Source: a virus. From it: 21,901 nt of DNA. How positions within the stretch are numbered: position 1 is the stretch's first letter; each line of letters opens with the position of its first letter. The stretch lies in the IMG/VR virus record IMGVR_UViG_3300035698_005532, positions 1 to 21,901 of that record; one strand, given 5' to 3'. A model generated the notes under the pieces. That model worked only from the letters and a program-made list of their open reading frames with translations, was not told the DNA's origin and did not search any database. Below are positions 1 to 3,379 of the stretch, one piece after another. The translations under genes were made by a program, and so were the position numbers.

Positions 1-170
1 TAAAGAAAGAGAGGGAGAGAATAGAGAAAGTTGTTCTAGACAGAAAGGCTGGTTTCAAAAAGACATATCGAGTAGCCGACAGGCACGTTTTTGAGTGTGT
101 TACAGAAGCTGTAAACCATTTCCTAGATGATATTATAAAAGAAATCCGCAAGGATTTCCCGAAGGAGTAA
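1..170 (+). CDS. C-terminal end of an unidentified protein (partial)
   Basis: The reading frame is open from base 3 and stops at TAA 168-170; its start lies outside the window. The visible 55 residues are strongly charged and probably helical, ending in DDIIKEIRKDFPKE. The next gene starts one base after the stop, and a GAAGGAG ribosome-binding site overlaps this gene's last codons, so the two are probably in one operon. No catalytic motif is visible and I do not recognise the family. That it is coding is supported by the open frame and the tight junction; the function is unknown. Confidence 0.6.
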   Translation, partial: KKERERIEKVVLDRKAGFKKTYRVADRHVFECVTEAVNHFLDDIIKEIRKDFPKE

Positions 171-171
171 A

Positions 172-477
172 ATGACAGACAAACAATGGGAGAAGAAGAT
201 AAGAAGCATCGTAGTCAATAGCTTCGCAGATACTTCTAAGAATTGGAAAGTAGAGTTTTCCTGCACCAACGGAACTGGCAAAGAAGAAATATCACCGATA
301 GAAACCATAGTTTCAAGAGTTGGCGAGTTTATCTCCCAAGAAGTAAAGAAACAAAGGAAGAGAATAATTGGACTTATCGGAAAATGTAAAAACACAGGTG
401 AAACAGACCATAGCGATTATTATGGAGATGAAATTGACAAACTTGTAACAACTCTTGAAAGAGAACAAAATGACTGA
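172..477 (+). CDS. Hypothetical small phage protein, 101 aa
   Basis: This 101-residue soluble protein starts at ATG 172, just after a GAAGGAG Shine-Dalgarno site and one base after the upstream stop. The sequence is mostly charged, with a probable amphipathic helix around residues 45-70 (ISPIETIVSRVGEFISQEVK) and no membrane segment, signal peptide or cysteine cluster. The next short gene overlaps its stop (ATG at 470, TGA at 475-477), which implies translational coupling. I do not recognise the family. Its position among small genes well upstream of the structural genes suggests an early or accessory role, which is inference. Confidence 0.7.
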   Translation: MTDKQWEKKIRSIVVNSFADTSKNWKVEFSCTNGTGKEEISPIETIVSRVGEFISQEVKKQRKRIIGLIGKCKNTGETDHSDYYGDEIDKLVTTLEREQND

Positions 478-562
478 TTGGCAACAAATAGAAGAAGCTA
501 TGGAATATTTGCTAGCAACATCTAATAATTTAACTTGGCAAGAATTACTAGGAAAGGAATAG
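470..562 (+). CDS. Short ORF, 30 aa, between two small genes
   Basis: ATG at 470 overlaps the end of the preceding gene, and TAG at 560-562 is followed at once by the ATG of the next gene. The reading frame exactly fills the gap between its neighbours, which is the main evidence that it is real. The peptide (MTDWQQIEEAMEYLLATSNN and ten more residues) is acidic, helical and rich in Trp, Gln and Leu. The first residues MTD echo the start of the upstream gene product (MTDKQW). No function can be assigned. Confidence 0.55.
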   Translation: MTDWQQIEEAMEYLLATSNNLTWQELLGKE

Positions 563-799
563 ATGAAAGAAATAACCGACCTAGACTTCCTCAAACTAAA
601 AGACAAAGTAAGAGACTTCGCTTACGGTTTCGTTAAGTTCAAAAGAGAATTAAGAAAGATGATAAGAAACATAGAAAACCCCTCTGACACTTACATAGAG
701 GAGAAGATAAGAGATGAGTTCACAAAGAAGTACGGAGACATATACGAACAACTATTTAGATTAAGTGAACGATTAGATAAATTAGAAAATAATAAATAA
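563..799 (+). CDS. Hypothetical helical protein, 78 aa
   Basis: A 78-residue, Lys/Glu-rich protein with spaced Leu, Ile and Phe, likely almost entirely alpha-helical and perhaps coiled-coil (residues 55-78 include EQLFRLSERLDKLENNK). It starts at ATG 563 directly after the preceding TAG; GGAAAGGAA just upstream, within the end of the 30-aa ORF, can serve as ribosome-binding site. It ends 9 bases before the next ATG. No domain is recognised. It could be a small DNA-binding or oligomerising accessory factor, but nothing in the sequence proves this. Confidence 0.65.
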   Translation: MKEITDLDFLKLKDKVRDFAYGFVKFKRELRKMIRNIENPSDTYIEEKIRDEFTKKYGDIYEQLFRLSERLDKLENNK

Positions 800-808
800 G
801 GAGGCATT

Positions 809-1123
809 ATGCCTATGATTGACGTGAGCGACGAGACTTTAGCGAAGATTAAAGACCAGCTAGGAGATGATTTTGAGCCGATTGAGGTGAACGAAATGGA
901 AGATTTAGTGGGTAAAAAGTGGGCGTTTCAGTGTGCAAGGTACATCTACTTTGGGAAAGTTAAGTCTGTAAACTCAACTTTTATCGAGTTAGATGAGGCA
1001 CAGATTGTTTATGAAACTGGAGAATGGTCGAACACAGAAGCAGATGATGTTCAAAAGGCACCAAAGGGCAAGATAATCCTGATGCGACAATCTATCGAAA
1101 GCATTTTACCAACTTTGTGGTAG
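809..1123 (+). CDS. Hypothetical 104-aa phage protein (small beta-rich accessory protein)
   Basis: This starts at ATG 809 after a strong AAGGAGG site. The 104-residue product has an N-terminal segment resembling an acidic helix and then a beta-rich core: GKKWAFQCARYIYFGKVKSV, STFIELDEAQIVYETGEW and KGKIILMRQSIESILP. The pattern (GKK-aromatic strand, 'G-V' strand, 'W/Q-V-Y-TGEW', Ile/Arg/Ser-Ile strand) recalls a small protein often seen in environmental phages and plasmids beside a repeat-encoded peptide; that comparison is from memory. Here too a repeat peptide follows 10 bases downstream. The function is not known. Confidence 0.7.
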   Translation: MPMIDVSDETLAKIKDQLGDDFEPIEVNEMEDLVGKKWAFQCARYIYFGKVKSVNSTFIELDEAQIVYETGEWSNTEADDVQKAPKGKIILMRQSIESILPTLW

Positions 1124-1133
1124 AAAGGATAAA

Positions 1134-1226
1134 ATGAACAATTACTTTTTAATTCAGGCTTACAATTTGCCTGATTGGTCGTGGTCGGGGTCGAGGTCGG
1201 GGTCGAGGTCGTGGTCGTGGTCGTGA
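1134..1226 (+). CDS. Repeat-encoded WS/GS/RS peptide, 30 aa
   Basis: ATG 1134 follows a GAAAGGA site with a 5-base spacer, and TGA is at 1224-1226. The first 14 residues (MNNYFLIQAYNLPD) are ordinary. The last 16 are WSWSGSRSGSRSWSWS, encoded by eight hexamers of the form NGGTCG. Each hexamer keeps TCG (Ser) and varies only at base 1 (T, G or A), giving Trp, Gly or Arg. Translation is supported by the ribosome site and by the repeat staying in frame to the stop. No function is known; possibilities are a small secreted or membrane-active peptide, or a hypervariable surface peptide. Confidence 0.5.
   Translation: MNNYFLIQAYNLPDWSWSGSRSGSRSWSWS
1176..1223 (+). repeat. Eight tandem hexamers NGGTCG
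   Basis: Eight consecutive hexamers are present with first bases T,T,G,A,G,A,T,T followed by an invariant GGTCG. All variation sits at the one codon position that changes Trp, Gly and Arg. The period of 6 keeps the reading frame whatever the copy number. The block lies inside the 30-aa ORF. Confidence 0.9.
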
Positions 1227-1228
1227 TT

Positions 1229-1259
1229 TTATAAGCGGTACATTCGTGTATCGCTATAA
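1229..1259 (+). other. Strong hairpin with UUCG loop
   Basis: The arms TTATAAGCGGTACA (1229-1242) and TGTATCGCTATAA (1247-1259) pair over 13 base pairs with one bulged A and one G-U pair, around a TTCG tetraloop. It begins 2 bases after the stop of the repeat peptide. No T-run follows, so it is not a classical terminator. It could protect or process the 3' end of the upstream mRNA. Confidence 0.6.
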
Positions 1260-1263
1260 GAAC

Positions 1264-1296
1264 TTGACATAAAAGAAAAGAAATAGTAACTTATAA
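1264..1296 (+). promoter_or_regulatory. Possible sigma70-type promoter before the leader ORF
   Basis: A consensus -35 box TTGACA lies at 1264-1269. Seventeen bases downstream is a weak -10 (TAACTT, 1287-1292); TTATAA at 1291-1296 fits better in sequence but lies 21 bases away. The sequence TTATAAGCG resembles the TTATAAGGTG part of the 17-base motif at 6740 and 18651, so a phage-specific promoter is also possible. The position just after a hairpin and just before a short ORF and terminator supports a regulatory role. Confidence 0.4.
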
Positions 1297-1308
1297 GCGA
1301 GGAAATAA

Positions 1309-1371
1309 ATGCAAATTTGTTTCAAAATCAAACAGCAAAGAGAGGGCTTGGCAGAGTCTAGTATTATCTAG
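1309..1371 (+). CDS. Possible 20-aa leader peptide of an attenuator
   Basis: ATG 1309 follows a GAGG site (1299-1302) with a 6-base spacer. The frame encodes MQICFKIKQQREGLAESSII and stops at TAG 1369-1371, inside the 3' arm of the terminator at 1353-1380. A promoter-like TTGACA lies upstream. This arrangement (promoter, short ORF, terminator overlapping the stop codon) is what translation-controlled attenuators look like. A ribosome reaching the stop would cover the hairpin and allow read-through. No run of one amino acid points to a particular signal. Confidence 0.35.
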   Translation: MQICFKIKQQREGLAESSII

Positions 1372-1380
1372 CTCTTTTTT
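1353..1380 (+). terminator. Rho-independent terminator
   Basis: The stem AGAG-T-CTAG (1353-1361) pairs with CTAG-CTCT (1368-1375) with one bulged T and a six-base loop TATTAT, followed by a T-run through 1380. The stem is A/T-moderate but well formed. It separates the upstream small-gene operon from the GC-richer island that follows. Confidence 0.65.
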
Positions 1381-1389
1381 ATTTGTCTT

Positions 1390-1428
1390 ATCCAGAGTAG
1401 GTCGATACCCCTCCGATTTTCTCTGGAT
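1390..1428 (+). other. Hairpin at the start of the HNH region
   Basis: ATCCAGAG (1390-1397) pairs perfectly with CTCTGGAT (1421-1428); inside, GGT/ACC can form a short second stem. It lies directly after the terminator T-run and overlaps the first codons of the HNH frame. It may be part of the control of that region or an alternative fold to the terminator. Confidence 0.4.
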
Positions 1429-1702
1429 TGGGCAAGTACATTGAAAAGGAGATGATGCCATACGAGCTGGCCAAAGGGCCTGAAAGAACGGGTCTGGGAA
1501 GAGCAGGGACACTGCTGTGCAGTGACTGGTCAATTCGTACCACTCAAGGACTTCGTTCTTCACCATCGCAAAAACAAATGCGTAAAAGGAGGCGACACGA
1601 AGGAGAATGCTGAAGGGCGTTCTGTGTTCGGTGAGAACCTAGCTCACAGACTTGACAAGAGAGGCAATCCCACCTCAACACAGGTGGAGGAGGCGATCAA
1701 CG
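1401..1702 (+). pseudogene. HNH-type endonuclease, frame-broken or frameshifted
   Basis: Two frames together read like one HNH nuclease. The first, from 1401 to about 1475, gives PPIFSGLGKYIEKEMMPYEL then AKG. The second, one base further on, gives KGLKERVWEEQGHCCAVTGQ, then FVPLKDFVLHHRKNK, GGDTKEN and SVFGENLAHR. The C-C-x-x-T-G, D-F-V-L-H-H-R, GGDTKEN and N-L-x-H-R elements match the order of the HNH fold (metal/His strand, loop, helix with final His). The frame changes near CCAAAGGGCC (1471-1480). No good ATG exists in the second frame; candidate starts in the first are TTG 1428 or ATG 1452/1455 after AAGGAG. It may be a decayed gene, a sequencing indel in AAAGGG, or a +1 frameshift. The true 3' end is unclear because the next gene's GTG lies at 1703 in a third frame. 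Confidence 0.5.
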
Positions 1703-1909
1703 GTGATAGTCTCAATCGGAATCAGGGTTCAGGAAGAAGACGGGTTTTGCATAGAGTCCGTACTCGTAACAAGAGAAGGAACAAACGGAAGCGAAAACTA
1801 TCTCATCTCAAGAGTCGGTATGAAGAGCGGTTCCGAGACCCTAGTCGTCAGCACTCTCGCAGAAGTAAAGGCACGCCTCCTCGCTATCGTTGAGGAGGTG
1901 GTTGTATGA
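1703..1909 (+). CDS. Hypothetical 68-aa protein
   Basis: I choose GTG 1703, which has a GGAGGAGG site (1686-1693) nine bases upstream; the frame extends upstream to TTG 1652 but that segment is Arg-rich and unlike protein. The product reads as alternating beta-strands and a C-terminal helix: VSIGIRVQEEDGFCIESVLV, ENYLISRVGMKSGSETLVVS and LAEVKARLLAIVEEVVV. TGA 1907-1909 overlaps the next ATG (1906), so the two genes are probably translationally coupled. Codon use is GC-richer than in the structural genes. The family is not recognised. Confidence 0.55.
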   Translation: MIVSIGIRVQEEDGFCIESVLVTREGTNGSENYLISRVGMKSGSETLVVSTLAEVKARLLAIVEEVVV

Positions 1910-2115
1910 GGTTCCTCCAAGGCTTCAGCTACGGGGAATACTCATTCGACCTCTACTACGCCAACGGCAGGTACCACGCCTTCATCAACAAGTGTAGTAG
2001 TCAGGTGAAATACACCGTCAGCGAGTTCAGCTCCGAACAACAAGCGAGGAAGTGGCACTCTACGGCTTCACAGGAGGCTATGGAGCAACTGGAGAATGGG
2101 GTTGAGCCGAGGTAA
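1906..2115 (+). CDS. Hypothetical 69-aa protein
   Basis: ATG 1906 overlaps the TGA of the preceding gene (ATGA); GAGGAGG at 1892-1898, seven bases upstream, is the ribosome-binding site. The sequence has an aromatic beta-rich N half (GFSYGEYSFDLYYANGRYHA) and a helical C half (SSEQQARKWHSTASQEAMEQ). This strand-strand-helix pattern with 'ngkYhAfI' resembles small phage accessory proteins but no family can be named. It ends just before the hairpin-rich stretch at 2132-2368 and shares the higher GC content of that island. Confidence 0.65.
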   Translation: MRFLQGFSYGEYSFDLYYANGRYHAFINKCSSQVKYTVSEFSSEQQARKWHSTASQEAMEQLENGVEPR

Positions 2116-2131
2116 GCAGATAGGTGTAAAA

Positions 2132-2368
2132 TCTGGGTATCTCGTAACCGATGAGTAATAAACTAGGTTACCAAACTCCCAGAGGGTTTCGGGGGTGTCC
2201 CTAACACCTCCGACCAGACCATCATTCGCAAGGAGTGATGTCAAGATGAGAACGAGGCTAGAAGTCAGGCTGTTTCGTACAGCGTCTCTGAACATCGTGG
2301 CGACGACCTTCGTGGCGTGATGACCCGGTCTGCAAGACACGGAGGAGAGGCTTAACCGCTTCTCCTCC
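2132..2368 (+). ncRNA. Candidate structured RNA, about 240 nt, unknown family
   Basis: This gap between genes contains a series of hairpins. TCTGGG (2132-2137) pairs with CCCAGA (2178-2183), enclosing GTAACC (2144-2149) with GGTTAC (2166-2171) across a symmetric internal loop. TCGGGGGTGT (2189-2198) pairs with ACACCTCCGA (2204-2213), 10 bp. CATCA/TGATG lies around 2220-2240. TCAG-GCTGT pairs with ACAGC...CTGA (2265-2291). CCG-GTCT/AGAC-ACGG lies around 2325-2342. GGAGGAGA (2341-2348) pairs with TCTCCTCC (2361-2368). No T-run follows. A possible 24-aa ORF (2246-2320, GGAG site 12 bases upstream) lies inside, so a coding explanation is not excluded. Elevated GC in an AT-rich genome favours selection for structure, but it could also mark foreign origin. 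Confidence 0.4.
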
Positions 2369-2391
2369 AACACACTAATTAAAAGGAAAAG

Positions 2392-2535
2392 ATGAAAAAG
2401 GGACAAGTACCCAAGAAACAATGTATAAGCTGTGGCAAGTGGATGAAGCCTGTCAAAGATAGAATTACCAAAACTTATACTGGACATTTGTGGAAGTGTG
2501 ATTGTTTTCCAAAAGATGTTGTTTTGTCGAGATAG
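2392..2535 (+). CDS. Small zinc-ribbon-like protein, 47 aa
   Basis: ATG 2392 follows AAAAGGA with a 4-base spacer, and TAG is at 2533-2535. The 47-residue product has a C-x2-C pair (CISC, residues 11-14) and a C-x-C pair (CDC, residues 36-38) separated by 21 residues, with several Lys around them. Such paired cysteines usually bind one zinc ion in phage treble-clef or ribbon proteins that contact nucleic acid; the binding itself is inferred. It opens the run of very small genes that contains the repeated RNA cassette. Confidence 0.6.
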   Translation: MKKGQVPKKQCISCGKWMKPVKDRITKTYTGHLWKCDCFPKDVVLSR

Positions 2536-2564
2536 GGTAATCAACTAAGAAACAGAGGTAAAGG

Positions 2565-2738
2565 ATGAAAAAAGAACTAGAAGCAATTAAGGAATTATCT
2601 AAAACTGTAGAAAAACTACACGAGTTAGTCACTTCACAGGGAGAGTTAATTACGTTGATGCAGGAGAGAATGGATTGTGCAGAAGATTCAAAACACTATC
2701 CATCAAAGTCAGTAGCTTATCTATTAAGAAATTCGTAA
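2565..2738 (+). CDS. Hypothetical coiled-coil protein, 57 aa, ending in RNS
   Basis: ATG 2565 lies directly behind a GAGGTAAAGG site. The sequence has heptad-like spacing of Leu/Ile (LEAIKELSKTVEKLHELV, residues 5-22), suggesting a short coiled coil. Its last codons AGA AAT TCG TAA lie in the inverted repeat GAAATTC-GTAA-GAATTTC, so the stop codon sits in the loop of a hairpin. The gene at 2963 ends in the same way with the same three residues. The function is unknown. Confidence 0.55.
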   Translation: MKKELEAIKELSKTVEKLHELVTSQGELITLMQERMDCAEDSKHYPSKSVAYLLRNS

Positions 2739-2745
2739 GAATTTC
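2728..2745 (+). repeat. Inverted repeat GAAATTC-GTAA-GAATTTC, copy 1
   Basis: A perfect 7-bp stem with a GTAA (GNRA-type) loop. The stop codon TAA of the 57-aa gene is in the loop. A 20-base core AGAAATTCGTAAGAATTTCC is identical in copy 2 (3053-3072), and the 16 inner bases recur at 21863-21878. Confidence 0.85.
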
Positions 2746-2752
2746 CCCAAGA

Positions 2753-2829
2753 TTACATCTTAGCTAGATAGAAAATGGCCGCAGGTTTCGCCCTGCCACT
2801 TGGCGGTTTTCTATCTAAGTGAGATGTAA
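2753..2829 (+). ncRNA. Conserved stem-loop element, copy 1
   Basis: TTACATCT (2753-2760) pairs perfectly with AGATGTAA (2822-2829). After a 4x4 internal loop (TAGC/AGTG), TAGATAGAAAA (2765-2775) pairs perfectly with TTTTCTATCTA (2807-2817). The apical part can form GCAGG/CCTGC. The internal loop and inner stem base (AGCTAGATAGA ... TCTATCTAAGTGAGAT) recur at 3083-3154 with a different apical sequence. Nineteen base pairs at this length are far beyond chance. The function is unknown: RNA processing, stability or regulation of the flanking small genes are possible. Confidence 0.65.
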
Positions 2830-2940
2830 CAAAGAAACGAGCCGAAAGCCAAGTGCTGATGGTCACGCCTTTCCGCTAATCCGAGTCGGAAGATGCGGGT
2901 ATAAGTGGGACAAAAAGCGTTAGCGTAACAAAGCCCACAT
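2830..2940 (+). other. Variable insert of RNA cassette 1 (no gene seen)
   Basis: This stretch stands where cassette 2 carries its tRNA. It holds several potential hairpins: CCGC/GCGG around TCC/GGA near 2874-2900, and GTGGG/CCCAC near 2906-2938. TAACAAAG occurs at its beginning and again near its end. I could not fold it into a tRNA and found no ORF of useful length. Confidence 0.3.
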
Positions 2941-2959
2941 ACTTAATTAACTTGGAGAC
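2941..2959 (+). promoter_or_regulatory. Shared leader with ribosome-binding site, copy 1
   Basis: ACTTAATTAACTTGGAGAC is identical at 3244-3262. It contains TTGGAGA as Shine-Dalgarno site, 6 bases before ATG 2963. The same 19 bases precede the small ORF at 3266, so this is the 3' end of a duplicated cassette. Confidence 0.7.
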
Positions 2960-2962
2960 AAT

Positions 2963-3064
2963 ATGAAAGAAGAAACTGTGGAAACAGACGAAGATGGTAA
3001 TATTGCAACGACAACAGAAGAACCGTTTGTTGTAGATGCAGATAATACTAATAGAAATTCGTAA
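2963..3064 (+). CDS. Hypothetical acidic peptide, 33 aa, ending in RNS
   Basis: ATG 2963 follows the TTGGAGA site of the shared leader; TAA 3062-3064 is in the loop of the second inverted repeat. The product is very acidic (MKEETVETDEDGNIATTTEE then PFVVDADNTNRNS) and probably unstructured. Both ends are fixed by elements shared with the neighbouring cassette: the leader at the 5' end and the stop-codon hairpin at the 3' end. This supports translation. The function is unknown. Confidence 0.5.
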   Translation: MKEETVETDEDGNIATTTEEPFVVDADNTNRNS

Positions 3065-3071
3065 GAATTTC
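3054..3071 (+). repeat. Inverted repeat GAAATTC-GTAA-GAATTTC, copy 2
   Basis: The same 7-bp stem and GTAA loop as at 2728-2745, again with the stop codon of the preceding gene (RNS-stop) in the loop. It starts the second RNA cassette, upstream of the stem-loop and tRNA-Ala. Confidence 0.85.
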
Positions 3072-3081
3072 CATAATTAAG

Positions 3082-3154
3082 GAGCTAGATAGAGGCAACC
3101 AAAACAACCACCCGAAAGGGTTACCTATGGAGTCAGCCTCTATCTAAGTGAGAT
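3082..3154 (+). ncRNA. Conserved stem-loop element, copy 2
   Basis: TAGATAGAGGC (3086-3096) pairs perfectly over 11 bp with GCCTCTATCTA (3136-3146). The apical part has ACCC-GAAA-GGGT, a GNRA hairpin. The flanks AGC on the 5' side and AGTGAGAT on the 3' side match copy 1 even though the outer 8-bp stem of copy 1 is not kept. Conserved loop bases with changed, compensating stem bases (AAAA/TTTT versus GGC/GCC) are the signature of a selected RNA. The tRNA begins about 10 bases downstream. Confidence 0.65.
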
Positions 3155-3160
3155 TTATTC

Positions 3161-3235
3161 GGGCGGATGGTGATAATGGTAACACACCTGTTTTGCATAC
3201 AGGAAACTAGGGTTCGATTCCCTATCTGTCCACCA
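3161..3235 (+). tRNA. tRNA-Ala (anticodon UGC), CCA encoded
   Basis: The cloverleaf is complete. The acceptor stem GGGCGGA/TCTGTCC includes a G3:U70 wobble, the classic identity element of alanyl-tRNA. The D-stem is GTG/CAC with loop ATAATGGTAA. The anticodon stem CCTGT/ACAGG encloses loop TTTGCAT with anticodon TGC at 3194-3196. The T-arm is TAGGG-TTCGATT-CCCTA, the discriminator is A and CCA is encoded (3233-3235). It is the only tRNA I find in the window and lies inside the second copy of the repeated RNA cassette. Confidence 0.93.
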
Positions 3236-3243
3236 AGCTGGAC

Positions 3244-3262
3244 ACTTAATTAACTTGGAGAC
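3244..3262 (+). promoter_or_regulatory. Shared leader with ribosome-binding site, copy 2
   Basis: Identical 19 bases to 2941-2959. TTGGAGA is placed a few bases before ATG 3266. It closes the second cassette directly after the tRNA. Confidence 0.7.
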
Positions 3263-3265
3263 CAA

Positions 3266-3379
3266 ATGATTACACACTTGTCTAAATTATTAGCAAGGAT
3301 GTATGAAACAAATCAATGTAATATTTTTAATCGTTGTAATACTAAACTGTTACAACATAAGAGCAGAGGAGAAACATAA
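3266..3379 (+). CDS. Possible small ORF, 37 aa, overlapping the lysis gene
   Basis: ATG 3266 follows the duplicated TTGGAGA leader, and TAA is at 3377-3379, within the AAGGAGG site of the nested membrane gene. The product (MITHLSKLLARMYETNQCNI and 17 more residues) shows no known motif. It overlaps the signal-peptide part of the CHAP gene (ATG 3303) in another frame. The conserved leader argues for translation, perhaps as a short ORF that feeds ribosomes into the two lysis frames. Evidence for the protein itself is weak. Confidence 0.35.
   Translation: MITHLSKLLARMYETNQCNIFNRCNTKLLQHKSRGET

Noticed and set aside
1703-1893. Continuation of the HNH frame as an Arg-rich tail
   Set aside because: After about 1700 this frame becomes Arg/Lys/Ser-rich and repetitive, while the overlapping frame from GTG 1703 has a ribosome site, balanced composition and a coupled stop. 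I treat the tail as a shadow, though overprinting cannot be excluded.
2246-2320. 24-aa ORF MRTRLEVRLFRTASLNIVAT... as a gene
   Set aside because: It has a GGAG site, but the spacing is long and the ORF lies inside the hairpin array; I mention it only as an alternative to a noncoding RNA.
1381-2375. Group I or group II intron carrying an HNH gene
   Set aside because: The mix of HNH motif and hairpins suggested this, but I find no typical intron core sequences and no split host gene at the borders.
2068-2544. Long open frame on the minus strand (158 codons)
   Set aside because: It runs against all other genes, covers the hairpin array and the zinc-ribbon gene, has no ribosome-binding site, and its composition is that of an antisense shadow.
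2830-2940. Second tRNA in cassette 1
   Set aside because: The position matches the tRNA of cassette 2, but no T-arm sequence, anticodon arm or matching acceptor ends could be found.
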